A stretch of 26,640 nucleotides of DNA from JBEICQ01 sp046297395. GTDB lineage: Bacteria > Bacteroidota > Bacteroidia > UBA4408. The stretch lies in assembly GCA_046297395.1 (NCBI GenBank), contig JBKCNM010000109.1, forward strand, positions 1 through 26,640, written 5' to 3'. Position numbers and translations under genes: made by a program. A model generated the notes under the pieces. The model did no database searches. It had not been told where the DNA came from and was given only the letters and a program-made list of their open reading frames with translations. This document shows positions 8,122-16,635 of the stretch, piece by piece (within the stretch, counting starts at the first letter, position 1; every line of letters begins with the position of its first letter).

Positions 8122-10329
8122 ATGCTAAAAAAAATCCTCTACAGCCTGCTTGTCATTCCTGTAGCCGGGTTTTTTATTTATCTGTATATCCATAACAAAC
8201 AGAACCGGGAAGCTCCACCGCGTTTTTTGCATCTGATGCCAGATGGATGGCAGGAAGTATATTGGTTTGAAGAGGGTGGCAAGAATCATATCAATGGTTT
8301 TCTGCAAGAGATAACTGCACAACAGGCAAGTTTGCTTTTTTCTGAAAACAACAGGGTTCTCTTTCAAATGCTGGAACCCATGAGCAAGGATCCTTTTGCG
8401 CTTGCAATTTATCCTGCAACAAAAAGTTTTTTATGGATGATTCAATTGCCTGCCAAAACACCTCTGAATATATTGGAGTCATTTAGTAAGAACAAAGGAC
8501 TAACATTAACTCCGGCAAATACTCATGAAGGAACGCTTAGGTATGGAACGGATGTTTGGCATGTCATCATCAAAAGAGGAATCCTTTTTCTCTCAAACAC
8601 GGAGATCATCATCAAAGCGGCAACTGCCAAACTGAATGAGTCAGAAAGCCATGCCTCTCTTAAAATAATTTCTTTGTTGAGCAGCATTCCGGGAAATTAT
8701 GCTTATTCAAAAATCAGCATCCAAACAGGAGGTGATACCCTGGTGGAAAAAGTAAAAGAACATGGGAGATTCAACGAAATACTTGGATTACAACTGAACA
8801 GTATGGGGCGGAAAAAAGACCTCTCATCCACTGATATCAAACTCCGTCTTTGGTCACTGATGCCGGTGAGTACGCTTTCTGCTGAGGGGATGGCTCTGTC
8901 TGATAACAAATTAAAAGGTATTGAAGCCTGCCGACTGTTCATGTCAGGATTTAAAAATCCGGTCTACCTGATATTGCACAATAATGATTCTGTAAACGCA
9001 ACTGATGCCGGCGAAATGATTGGCAACATGTTTGGCAAATTACCGGATGCTCTTTTGCTTGGAGCATGCGATGAAAAACTGGCATGCCTTGCAGCAGATA
9101 CCAATCAGTTAGCGGCGATGATACAAATGTATCAAGCAGGACTCATCACAGGCAGAGATTCAACATTTTCAGATTTTAAACAACACAAGGGCAGCTACTG
9201 GAACTGGCATTGCGAATCTTCATCCGGCAACCTGATTACAAGTACACTTAAGATTAACGCCCGCATCAATACCATGCAGGGATGTTATGTGCAAAAATAT
9301 AGCAGCTTGCCCTATAACCGTTACTATGTGTCTGTTGGTATCTCAGAAAATAAAGATAGCCTTGAAGATTGTGCCGGGTTTGAATTGAAAAACAAAAAAT
9401 ATTTAGTGTGCTGTTTTAAAAACCGCGTGATGATGTTGAAAGAAGACGGCCGCATAGTATGGAAAAAGCAAACTCCGCTTCCACTCATGGGTGAGATCAC
9501 CATAATTCGTTCAAAAAGTGATGGCTACAGAATGTTGTGCAATACAGCTGACAGTATTTATGCTTTTACACCTGAAGGAAAAATTGCCAAAGGATTTCCG
9601 GTATATGTTCCGGGAAAAACAAAATATCCCTTGCATGTACTTTGCAATCATCAGGAGATGGACTATCGTTTTTCTCTGAGCACAGGCAAAGGAAAAATTC
9701 TGGTATTTAAACCCAATGGGAAAAGACCCGAAGATTTTAAACCGGCAGATTTGCCCACACCAACAAGCCGTATTTATGGTGTACTCAAAGGAGACAAGAA
9801 GAGTTATTACTATACCGACAGCGCTCAAAACATCATTGAGTTTACAGGCAAAGGAAAACTCAAGTCAATTGATAGTACCATGCTTCGAAAAGAAAATATC
9901 AGGTGTTATGAATTGGCATCCCGGACGAGCGGAGAACTCTATATTAGCTTGGCAGACAATCAGGGAAACCTCACAGCCATTGACATGGGCGCGGAAAAAT
10001 CAGTGCATTGTAAAAGTGGGCTAAAAGGGATTACCGCCTGCCGTTATGCCGGGGAGGGAAATTTTGCAGTAGGCATCGGAAATGCTTATTATCTTTTAAA
10101 TCAGGATGGAAAAATAATTCGGAAATCTGCTCCTGCGAAAGACATGAAAGATGTTTTCACAACCTACAGCCAAAATGGTTATGCTTGGTTTGATGGTAGA
10201 AAAACAGAATTTTTTAATGCAAAACATACAAACACCGAAGTTGTTTGGGGTAAAAAAATGGCCACATTGGCATATACAGATTCTACCACAACAATATGGA
10301 TTGCAGATAGTCGCTTACTCAGAAAGTAA
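8122..10329 (+). CDS. Membrane-anchored protein with propeller-like C-terminal half
   Basis: A 735-residue protein that I do not recognise firmly. One N-terminal membrane helix (about 5-24) has no cleavage site, so the rest probably faces the periplasm. Residues about 40-400 form an alpha/beta region loosely reminiscent of DUF3352-type proteins (inference only). Residues about 410-735 contain repeated short strands such as VMMLKEDGRIVWKK, IYAFTPEGKIAKGFP, IIEFTGKGKLKSID and YYLLNQDGKIIRKS. These look like blades of a PQQ/WD-like beta-propeller. No catalytic motif is visible, so a binding or scaffold role is more likely than an enzymatic one. It starts 1 base after the thioesterase stop and shares its transcript. 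Confidence 0.75.
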   Translation: MLKKILYSLLVIPVAGFFIYLYIHNKQNREAPPRFLHLMPDGWQEVYWFEEGGKNHINGFLQEITAQQASLLFSENNRVLFQMLEPMSKDPFALAIYPATKSFLWMIQLPAKTPLNILESFSKNKGLTLTPANTHEGTLRYGTDVWHVIIKRGILFLSNTEIIIKAATAKLNESESHASLKIISLLSSIPGNYAYSKISIQTGGDTLVEKVKEHGRFNEILGLQLNSMGRKKDLSSTDIKLRLWSLMPVSTLSAEGMALSDNKLKGIEACRLFMSGFKNPVYLILHNNDSVNATDAGEMIGNMFGKLPDALLLGACDEKLACLAADTNQLAAMIQMYQAGLITGRDSTFSDFKQHKGSYWNWHCESSSGNLITSTLKINARINTMQGCYVQKYSSLPYNRYYVSVGISENKDSLEDCAGFELKNKKYLVCCFKNRVMMLKEDGRIVWKKQTPLPLMGEITIIRSKSDGYRMLCNTADSIYAFTPEGKIAKGFPVYVPGKTKYPLHVLCNHQEMDYRFSLSTGKGKILVFKPNGKRPEDFKPADLPTPTSRIYGVLKGDKKSYYYTDSAQNIIEFTGKGKLKSIDSTMLRKENIRCYELASRTSGELYISLADNQGNLTAIDMGAEKSVHCKSGLKGITACRYAGEGNFAVGIGNAYYLLNQDGKIIRKSAPAKDMKDVFTTYSQNGYAWFDGRKTEFFNAKHTNTEVVWGKKMATLAYTDSTTTIWIADSRLLRK

Positions 10330-10398
10330 GGGATTTACAAAGCTTGCACCGATACAAAAACAAGATTCGATTCCCTTCAGAAATCACAGATAAAACTG

Positions 10399-10418
10399 AG
10401 GGTATTGTTTCTTACCCT
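10399..10418. terminator. Hairpin between convergent genes
   Basis: AGGGTA and TACCCT form a 6-bp stem with an 8-base loop in the 97-base gap between the ends of the propeller-like gene (+) and tspO (-). Flanks are A/T-rich but without a clean T-run, so bidirectional termination here is plausible but not strong. Confidence 0.35.
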
Positions 10419-10426
10419 GAATAAAA

Positions 10427-10885
10427 TTAGTTACGAAGAAAAATGTAGGCGTTTAGGGAGCAGGCGATACAGAGCCAGAGAATATAAGGCAAGAGCAGTG
10501 CTACCTGTATGGGTTTGCTTGTGAACAATAGAAAAGCAGAGACAGATAGGAGCAAAGAAAAAATACAAATCATAGACCAACCTGTAAGATGCAATGCAAA
10601 AAACAATGGATTCCATGATACATTCAGCACCCATTGAATAATGAAGAGCAAGAGAACAGGATAGAACTGTATTTTTTCTTTTGTTAGCTGGGTCATAAAA
10701 AAGGAGAAGCACACCATGATGCTTGTCCATGCAAATCCGAAAACCCAGCCCGGTGGGGTCCAAGGAGCTTTGTTGAGTTGCCTGTACCAGTCGGAAACAA
10801 CCCCTTTTCCTGTAAACAAACCACCCAGTGCAAGCGCCCCAAAATTAAGTGCAAGAAAAAGAATGAGACGCAGTGAGAATGTCAT
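10427..10885 (-). CDS. tspO: TspO/MBR family tryptophan-rich membrane protein
   Basis: A 152-residue, five-helix membrane protein of the TspO/peripheral benzodiazepine receptor family. Members bind porphyrins and are linked to tetrapyrrole, light or stress responses. Family motifs are all in place: APWTPPGWVFGFAWTSIM in the first loop to helix 2, WNPLFF after helix 3, and LPYILWLCIACSLNAYI in helix 5. Length is typical (about 150-160). The start lies 4 bases after the pyruvate kinase stop, so it is probably read from the same transcript, although a functional tie to pyruvate kinase is not obvious. Confidence 0.92.
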   Translation of the reverse strand: MTFSLRLILFLALNFGALALGGLFTGKGVVSDWYRQLNKAPWTPPGWVFGFAWTSIMVCFSFFMTQLTKEKIQFYPVLLLFIIQWVLNVSWNPLFFALHLTGWSMICIFSLLLSVSAFLLFTSKPIQVALLLPYILWLCIACSLNAYIFLRN

Positions 10886-10889
10886 GAGA

Positions 10890-12329
10890 TTATTCTTTTA
10901 CAAAACTTAGTTTAAGCATGTTTGCCCTTCCTTTTTCTGTCATGGGCATGCTGGCGATATTAATCACCAGATCATCAACCTGTACAAGCTTTTCTCTTTT
11001 CAGAAATTCCTTGATGTCTTTGATGGTAGCATCCGTGCTTTCGTATGTATTATAATAAAATCCGCGCACGCCCCAAACCAAACTCATGGTATTGATTAGT
11101 GCAGGATTATCTGTAAAAATAAACACATTGGCCCTGGGTCGGTGACTACTGATTTTAAAGCCTGTGTACCCTGAATTTGTCATCGTAACAATGGCTGCAG
11201 CACTTACCTGACGGGCCATTACACAGGCATTAAAGCAGATGGAGTCGGAGATATAGGTATGGTTTTTTTCAGTTGGGATATGCTCCTTGAAAAAAATCTG
11301 ATCACTGGTTTTTTCTACTGCGTCAATAATCTTTTTCATATTCTGTATTACCACTACCGGATACTTTCCAACGGATGTTTCCCCACTCAACATCACTGCA
11401 TCTGCACCATCGAGCACTGCATTGGCAACATCATTTACCTCTGCCCTTGTTGGTGCATAATTTGTAATCATGGTTTCCATCATCTGTGTGGCGATTATCA
11501 CCGGCTTTGATGCAGCGATGGCTTTTGTAACAATCATCTTCTGCATGAGTGGTACCTCTTCCATGGGCATTTCAACACCCAGGTCACCGCGGGCAACCAT
11601 AATGGCATCAGCCATATCCACAATCTGCACGATATTTCTGATAGCCTCAGGTTTTTCTATTTTAGCTACCACTCTCGAAGTCTGGTGGGCTTGTTTAATA
11701 CGCTCCTTAAGGTCTACTACATCCGTTACACTACGAACGAAAGAGAGTCCAATCCATTCAACTTTGTTTTTCAGCGCAAAATCCAAATCGGCGAGATCTT
11801 TTTCTGTGAGTGAAGGAAGTGAAACAGCAGTATTGGGCAGGTTCACACCTTTTTTGGAAGTAAGTGTTCCTCCATTTACGACGGTGGCTTTTACTTCTTT
11901 CATCCGGTCTGTTCCTGTAACCACCAGCCTTAATTTGCCATCGTCCAAAAGAATGTGGTCGCCCACTTGCACATCTTTGGGAAACTCCTTGTAGTTGATG
12001 CTGATTCTTTCTGCCGTGCCTTCACATTCTTCTGTGGTAATGATGATCTCGTTTCCATGGATCAGTTCAGCTGCATTTCCTGCGATTTTTCCGCAACGGA
12101 TTTTAGGGCCCTGTAAATCTACCAGGATGGCGACATGGGTATTGTGCCGACGATTGATTTCTCTGATATGATCAATTACTTTTTGATGATCTTCATAAGA
12201 ACCATGAGAGGAATTGATACGCGCCACATTCATCCCTGCTTCAATCATCTTTTCAAGTGTTTCGGGGTTGGCGCTGGCGGGTCCGATTGTAGCTACTATT
12301 TTTGTTTTGCTCCAGGTGGTATGTTGCAT
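10890..12329 (-). CDS. pyk: Pyruvate kinase
   Basis: Catalyses phosphoenolpyruvate + ADP to pyruvate + ATP, the last step of glycolysis, in the cytoplasm. The 479-residue length is typical. Visible landmarks are the start motif TKIVATIGPAS, substrate-binding R37 in NVARINSSHG, the kinase signature VVAKIEKPEA with catalytic K223, the Mg/K-binding stretch VARGDLGVEM and T281 in IATQMMETM. The C-terminal allosteric domain is complete. The frame runs upstream to an ATG at 12386, but that extension would overlap the end of the preceding gene and is not seen at the N-terminus of the family. The ATG at 12329 leaves a 13-base gap and is chosen. It follows the IPExxxVDY-type gene, the usual Bacteroidota order. 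Confidence 0.96.
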   Translation of the reverse strand: MQHTTWSKTKIVATIGPASANPETLEKMIEAGMNVARINSSHGSYEDHQKVIDHIREINRRHNTHVAILVDLQGPKIRCGKIAGNAAELIHGNEIIITTEECEGTAERISINYKEFPKDVQVGDHILLDDGKLRLVVTGTDRMKEVKATVVNGGTLTSKKGVNLPNTAVSLPSLTEKDLADLDFALKNKVEWIGLSFVRSVTDVVDLKERIKQAHQTSRVVAKIEKPEAIRNIVQIVDMADAIMVARGDLGVEMPMEEVPLMQKMIVTKAIAASKPVIIATQMMETMITNYAPTRAEVNDVANAVLDGADAVMLSGETSVGKYPVVVIQNMKKIIDAVEKTSDQIFFKEHIPTEKNHTYISDSICFNACVMARQVSAAAIVTMTNSGYTGFKISSHRPRANVFIFTDNPALINTMSLVWGVRGFYYNTYESTDATIKDIKEFLKREKLVQVDDLVINIASMPMTEKGRANMLKLSFVKE

Positions 12330-12342
12330 GAGTGAGATTTGG

Positions 12343-12813
12343 TTAAAAGAGAAGGTTAAATTTTGAAGGTACTTTTTCAGGGTCAAGAAAAAATATATTG
12401 TTTACATCAGGTATTCCACTTATTGCAGCAATGATATCCTGCCATGTATTTTCGGGCAGATAGGAAGTTTCCAAAAGCAGAACAAAGTTTAAGTTTTTTA
12501 GTTCGGGCAGCAACCATCCGGATGAACCCAGGTTTGACAGCAAACAATATCTGCGGTAAAGAATTTTATCTGTGTATTCAAAAATACTATGTGTACTTAT
12601 GCCATCATCGATATCTTCTTCAAACAGATTTCCACTTGTTGAAGATGTTTTTTCGGAGGTGTAAATTTCAATATCCTTGATGCTTCTGCTGAGAGAAAGC
12701 CCTAAGGCAAGATTGATTTCATATGCAAGTTTGTGCTCCTTACAGGATGCGACAATTCCTGCCATACTGATTTCTTCCGGCCAATCAAGAGATAATTTCC
12801 CGCTTTGTCTCAT
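12343..12813 (-). CDS. IPExxxVDY family protein
   Basis: A 156-residue soluble protein of unknown function, identified mainly by position and by matching features of the family that sits between rnc and pyk in Bacteroidota. It has the N-terminal helix pattern LAYEINLALGLSLSR, a central YRRYCLLSNLGSSGWLLPE, and a C-terminal half resembling the family. The motif that names the family is degenerate here: LPELKNLNF replaces the usual IPExxxVDY core, keeping P-E but losing D-Y. The gene has its own good promoter, with a near-perfect palindrome just before the ATG. The biochemical role is unknown; conserved linkage to acyl carrier protein, RNase III and pyruvate kinase genes hints at a housekeeping task. 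Confidence 0.78.
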   Translation of the reverse strand: MRQSGKLSLDWPEEISMAGIVASCKEHKLAYEINLALGLSLSRSIKDIEIYTSEKTSSTSGNLFEEDIDDGISTHSIFEYTDKILYRRYCLLSNLGSSGWLLPELKNLNFVLLLETSYLPENTWQDIIAAISGIPDVNNIFFLDPEKVPSKFNLLF

Positions 12814-12830
12814 GGTGTAAAGTTAACACC
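12814..12830. promoter_or_regulatory. Operator-like 17-bp palindrome
   Basis: On the - strand the sequence reads GGTGTTAACTTTACACC: seven of eight arm pairs match around a central C. It begins at the last base of the -7 box, covers the expected transcription start and ends directly at the ATG of the IPExxxVDY-type gene. This is the geometry of a repressor site, or of a hairpin in the leader. No candidate regulator is in the window. Confidence 0.45.
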
Positions 12831-12859
12831 AAATGTAGCCATAATGCCTGTAAAGACAA
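12830..12859 (-). promoter_or_regulatory. Promoter of the IPExxxVDY-pyk-tspO run
   Basis: TTG (- strand, 12859-12857) and TACATTTG (12837-12830) with a 19-base spacer match the Bacteroidota promoter form perfectly. The start of transcription would be near 12824, 11 bases before the ATG. This gives pyk and tspO an input separate from acpP-fabF-rnc. Confidence 0.6.
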
Positions 12860-12873
12860 GAGGAGAAAAAAAT

Positions 12874-13584
12874 TTACAGATTTTTAATAAACAGCTCGGA
12901 TGCGTGTTGTTCAGCGGCTTTTTTAGAACTCCCTTTGCCTTCAGAGACAGCCGTTCCATTTACATACAATCGCAAATGGTAAAAATCGGATCGTCCTCTG
13001 CCACCCTCTCTGATAATTTCGAACTGATAAGTTTTCTTCTCTTTCTGTACATGCGCAAGAAGTTGACTTTTGTAATCATTATCGATATTCTCGAGCGCGT
13101 CAACATCAATATGAATGGCGATGATTCTACGAATCATGCAACGAGAGGCCGCATGGTATCCTTTGTCCATAAAAAGAGCACCAATCACGGCTTCAAACAC
13201 ATCTCCCTCGATGGTTCTGGAAGTGCCGTTGAGGCTATGCTCAATAAATCTACCGAAGCCCATCTTGCGTGAAAGGGCAGATAAATTTTCTCTGCTTACA
13301 ATGCGCGAACGAAGTTTGGTAAGAAAACCTTCGTCTCTAAAAGGATATTTTTTGTACAGGTAGGAAGCCACCGAGGCACCAATGATTGAATCTCCCAAAA
13401 ACTCCAGTCTCTCATTGGAATCTTTCATGCCGTGAAGCGTTGGCAGAGAAGCAGATTTGTGTCTGAGCGCCTGCTTATAGAGACCTAAATTGGAAGGTTG
13501 TTCACCAAGCACATTTCTTATGAAAAGAAAAAGCTCTCGGTCGTTTCCGTAAAAATGAGGGGATAAAAATGCCGGTGTCAGCAA
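12874..13584 (-). CDS. rnc: Ribonuclease III
   Basis: Endoribonuclease that cuts double-stranded RNA, including rRNA precursors. The 236-residue protein has the catalytic domain first, with signature NERLEFLGDS (57-66; E58, E61, D65) and GDVFEAVIGALF (D128, E131), so the metal-binding acids are complete. A double-stranded RNA-binding domain follows (about 168-236), ending in the typical SSKKAAEQHASELFI. The start is TTG at 13584: no ATG or GTG lies between the in-frame fabF stop and this codon. The next GTG (codon 25) would remove FIRNVLG, which resembles the N-terminus of Bacteroidota homologues. It lies 18 bases after fabF in the conserved acpP-fabF-rnc order. Confidence 0.93.
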   Translation of the reverse strand: MLTPAFLSPHFYGNDRELFLFIRNVLGEQPSNLGLYKQALRHKSASLPTLHGMKDSNERLEFLGDSIIGASVASYLYKKYPFRDEGFLTKLRSRIVSRENLSALSRKMGFGRFIEHSLNGTSRTIEGDVFEAVIGALFMDKGYHAASRCMIRRIIAIHIDVDALENIDNDYKSQLLAHVQKEKKTYQFEIIREGGRGRSDFYHLRLYVNGTAVSEGKGSSKKAAEQHASELFIKNL

Positions 13585-13602
13585 ATGAAAACAGAAATTG
13601 TA

Positions 13603-14856
13603 TTATACCGGATATTTCCTGAAAATCACGGAAGCATTGTGACCACCAAATCCGAATGTGTTGCTGAGCGCTGCTCTTACTTCTCTTTCCTGCGGCTTAT
13701 TGAATGTAAAATTCAGCTGAGGGTCAAAAGAAGGGTCATCGGTAAAATGATTGATGGTTGGGGGAATGATGTTGTTTTTCACTGCCATGATGGAAGCGAT
13801 AGATTCTATGGCGCCCGCAGCCCCAAGCAGGTGACCGGTCATGGATTTGGTAGAAGAGATGTTCAGTTTGTAGGCATGTTCTCCAAAAACAGCGAGTATG
13901 GCTTTGGATTCACTCACATCGCCCAGGGGCGTGGATGTTCCATGCACATTGATATAATCAATCTGGTTTGCATCAATACCTGCATCAGAAAGTGCGTTTT
14001 TCATCACATTATTGGCACCTAAACCTTCGGGATGAGGTGCAGTGATGTGATATGCATCGGCACTCATGCCACCGCCTATTACTTCGGCATATATCTTGGC
14101 GCCTCTGTTGAGGGCATGTGTGAGTTCTTCGAGAACGATGGCTCCTGCGCCTTCTCCTAATACAAAACCATCTCGGTCCAAATCAAAAGGTCGGGAGGCT
14201 GTTTCGGGGGAATCATTGCGCACTGATAGTGCCTGCAGGGCATTAAATCCTCCCATGCCTGCCTCATTCACGGCTGCTTCCGAACCTCCGGAGAGAATGA
14301 TATCAGCCTTTCCTAAACGGATGTAGTTGAATGCGTCAATAAGGGCATTGGTGGAAGAAGCACAAGCAGAAACGGTGGTGAAATTCGGACCCCGGAAGCC
14401 ATACTTGATGCTGATGTGCCCGGAGGCGATATCTGCAATCATTTTAGGAATGAAAAAGGGATTGAAACGGGGTGTTCCATCTCCTTTTACAAACTCGGTA
14501 CACTCATGTAAAAATGTGTCCAATCCTCCGATACCGGATCCCCAAATCACACCTACCCTGTCGGGATCTGCATTTTGAGGTGTGATGCCGGCATCTTTCA
14601 CGGCTTCATCTGCCACAACCATGGCATATTGGGTAAACTTGTCAATTTTTCTGGCTTCCTTACGATCGAAATGCTGAGAAGGATCAAAACCCTTTACCTC
14701 GCAGGCAAATTTTGTCTTGAACTTAGAAGCATCGAAATGGGTAATAGGCGCAGCTCCGCTGCGCCCGTTTACAAGGCCTTTCCAGTAATCTTCAAGGTTG
14801 TTTCCGATGGGCGTTAACGCCCCCATTCCTGTTACAACAACCCTCTTGAGCTCCAT
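13603..14856 (-). CDS. fabF: Beta-ketoacyl-ACP synthase II
   Basis: Condenses malonyl-ACP with acyl-ACP in each round of fatty acid elongation in the cytoplasm. The 417-residue length is typical of FabF. The catalytic triad is intact and well spaced: C165 in VSACASSTNA, H305 in NVHGTSTPLGD and H342 in TGHLLGAAGA, with K337 nearby in STKSMTG. The N-terminal VVVTGMGALTPIGN and the C-terminal NTFGFGGHNAS glycine loop are also present. The gene starts 14 bases after the acyl carrier protein gene, its direct substrate carrier, so the two are surely co-transcribed. rnc follows 18 bases downstream in the same frame as the fabF stop. Confidence 0.97.
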   Translation of the reverse strand: MELKRVVVTGMGALTPIGNNLEDYWKGLVNGRSGAAPITHFDASKFKTKFACEVKGFDPSQHFDRKEARKIDKFTQYAMVVADEAVKDAGITPQNADPDRVGVIWGSGIGGLDTFLHECTEFVKGDGTPRFNPFFIPKMIADIASGHISIKYGFRGPNFTTVSACASSTNALIDAFNYIRLGKADIILSGGSEAAVNEAGMGGFNALQALSVRNDSPETASRPFDLDRDGFVLGEGAGAIVLEELTHALNRGAKIYAEVIGGGMSADAYHITAPHPEGLGANNVMKNALSDAGIDANQIDYINVHGTSTPLGDVSESKAILAVFGEHAYKLNISSTKSMTGHLLGAAGAIESIASIMAVKNNIIPPTINHFTDDPSFDPQLNFTFNKPQEREVRAALSNTFGFGGHNASVIFRKYPV

Positions 14857-14870
14857 GTGGGAACAGAAAT

Positions 14871-15107
14871 TTATTTTACGTTGGCTTCGATGTAGGAGAT
14901 AGCCTGTCCAACGGTGCTGATATTTTCAGCCTGATCGTCGGGAATGGCAATATTGAATTCCTTTTCAAACTCCATGATCAACTCGACGGTATCGAGTGAG
15001 TCAGCACCCAAATCATTGGTGAAACTGGCTTCGGTTGTTACTTCTTTTTCGTCTACGCCGAGTTTGTCAACAATGATGGCTTTAACTCTTGATGCAATGT
15101 CAGACAT
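14871..15107 (-). CDS. acpP: Acyl carrier protein
   Basis: Small acidic four-helix carrier (78 residues) that holds growing fatty acids on a 4'-phosphopantetheine arm. The attachment site is S37 in LGADSLDTVELIM, and the rest of helices II and III (EFEKEFNIAIPDDQAENIST) is standard. The leader before the ATG contains a long A-run (nine A's in the mRNA) instead of a Shine-Dalgarno sequence, a pattern that fits high expression in Bacteroidota. It heads the acpP-fabF-rnc group. Confidence 0.97.
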   Translation of the reverse strand: MSDIASRVKAIIVDKLGVDEKEVTTEASFTNDLGADSLDTVELIMEFEKEFNIAIPDDQAENISTVGQAISYIEANVK

Positions 15108-15136
15108 GTTGTTTTTTTTTGTGGTTATTTATGCTG

Positions 15137-15168
15137 CAAATAAAAGGATTTCTTTAAAGCCAAGCAAA
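15137..15168 (-). promoter_or_regulatory. Candidate promoter of acpP-fabF-rnc
   Basis: On the - strand, TTTATTTG (15144-15137) matches TAnnTTTG except for one base. TTG (15163-15161) or TTTG (15168-15165) lies 16 or 20 bases upstream. This lies in the 72-base gap between miaB and acpP and is the best candidate there. Confidence 0.42.
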
Positions 15169-15179
15169 TCAAAATTTTC

Positions 15180-16613
15180 TCATCTGAGGTCACCTGCAAC
15201 TTCACCTATCAGGGTGGCAGAGGTACAATCATTGATTTTAACCCTCACATATGTTCCGGCAGGAATTCCGGGATTATTGAAAACCACCACTTTATTTTGT
15301 GAATTGCGGCCATACACTTTCTCCGAAGACCGCTTGGAGATACCCTCCACCAGCACTTCGAATTCTTTACCGATATCGCGCCTGTTGCTCTCCAGTGAAA
15401 GCCTGTTTTGCAAAGCGATAACTTCTGAAAGCCTCCTCTTTTTTGTTTCTTCAGCCACATCATCCTTGTACTTTCTCTCTGCCAGGGTCTTGGGACGCTC
15501 CGAATAGTAGAACATGTAAGAAAAATCAAAAGCAGAAGCCTCCATCAGGGAAATGGTCTCACTATGATCTTCTTCTGTTTCTGTACAAAAACCGGAGATG
15601 GTATCGGTACTTATTGCACAGTCGGGCATAAAATGCCTGATGGCGGCTATACGCTCCAAATACCATTCCCTTGTGTATCCCCTGTTCATGAGCTCAAGCA
15701 CTCTTGAGGAGCCACTCTGCACAGGCAGGTGGATATACTTGCAGATGTTGGGATATTTTGCCATCACCTCCAGCACATCATCCTGCATGTCTTTAGGATG
15801 GGAGGTGGAGTATCTGATGCGGAGCAATGGATTTACCAGTGCTACTCTTTCGAGCAGTTGGGCAAAAGTGGTGGCCTGTTTTTTTTCTTCCTCATTAAGA
15901 ATCTCCTTTTTGAGGCCTCCTCCTGCATAAAGATAAGAGTTCACATTCTGCCCCAGCAGCGTTACCTCACGGTACCCTTGCTCAAAAAGTTGTCTTGCTT
16001 CTTCTACTATCGATTCCGGATCGCGGCTGCGTTCCCTGCCTCGGGTAAAAGGAACCACACAAAAGGAGCACATGTTGTCGCAACCCCTCATGATGGAGAT
16101 GAAAGCGGTAATTCCATTGGCATCCAATCGCACCGGACTGATATCAGCGTAAGTTTCTTCTCTTGACAAAAGCACATTCACTGCTTTTTGTCCGCCCTGC
16201 ACCTGTTGAATCAAGTTGGGCAAATCGCGGTAAGCATCAGGACCGGCCACAAGGTCTACCAGCTTTTCCTGTTCAAGCAATTGGGCTTTCAGTCTCTCTG
16301 CCATACATCCCAGCATTCCAACCATCAGAGAGGGTCTGCGGGCTTTTATCTGTTTAAATTCATTGAGCCTGTTGCGCACCCTCTGCTCAGCATTGTCTCT
16401 GATGGCACAGGTGTTCAGCAACACCACATCGGCCTCACGGTAATCGCTCACCGTAGAAAATCCGTTCTCTGAAAGAATAGATGCGACAATTTCACTGTCT
16501 GAAAAATTCATCTGACAACCGTAGCTCTCAATATAGAGTTTACGGGTATATGCCGCCGGGCTTGAGAGGATGACGGGTGAACCCTGGAGTTCTTCGGGAA
16601 GCAGTTCTTCCAT
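15180..16613 (-). CDS. miaB: tRNA-2-methylthio-N6-isopentenyladenosine synthase
   Basis: Radical-SAM methylthiotransferase that adds a methylthio group to isopentenyl-A37 of tRNAs. Numbering from the GTG at 16625, the N-terminal cluster cysteines are C37, C73 and C107, and the radical-SAM cluster is GCDNMCSFC (C182, C186, C189), so both [4Fe-4S] sites are complete. A C-terminal TRAM RNA-binding domain covers about the last 65 residues. The frame opens at GTG 16625, but ATG at 16613 is preferred: the promoter upstream would leave the GTG only about 5 bases of leader and the ATG about 17. With the ATG the protein has 477 residues, the usual size. Confidence 0.95.
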   Translation of the reverse strand: MEELLPEELQGSPVILSSPAAYTRKLYIESYGCQMNFSDSEIVASILSENGFSTVSDYREADVVLLNTCAIRDNAEQRVRNRLNEFKQIKARRPSLMVGMLGCMAERLKAQLLEQEKLVDLVAGPDAYRDLPNLIQQVQGGQKAVNVLLSREETYADISPVRLDANGITAFISIMRGCDNMCSFCVVPFTRGRERSRDPESIVEEARQLFEQGYREVTLLGQNVNSYLYAGGGLKKEILNEEEKKQATTFAQLLERVALVNPLLRIRYSTSHPKDMQDDVLEVMAKYPNICKYIHLPVQSGSSRVLELMNRGYTREWYLERIAAIRHFMPDCAISTDTISGFCTETEEDHSETISLMEASAFDFSYMFYYSERPKTLAERKYKDDVAEETKKRRLSEVIALQNRLSLESNRRDIGKEFEVLVEGISKRSSEKVYGRNSQNKVVVFNNPGIPAGTYVRVKINDCTSATLIGEVAGDLR

Positions 16614-16635
16614 GGTTTTAATCACAAATGGGACA

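Noticed and set aside
11470..11994. 174-residue + strand open frame opposite pyk
   Set aside because: It is fully antisense to pyruvate kinase, with low-complexity Ser/Thr-rich translation and no promoter.
12330..12386. Longer pyruvate kinase starting at 12386
   Set aside because: The 19 extra residues overlap the preceding gene and do not resemble pyruvate kinase N-termini; MQHTTWSKTKIVATIGP is the normal start.
14944..15507. 187-residue + strand open frame opposite acpP and miaB
   Set aside because: It is antisense to two well-identified genes with intact catalytic motifs; the Ser/Leu-rich translation is typical of a shadow frame.
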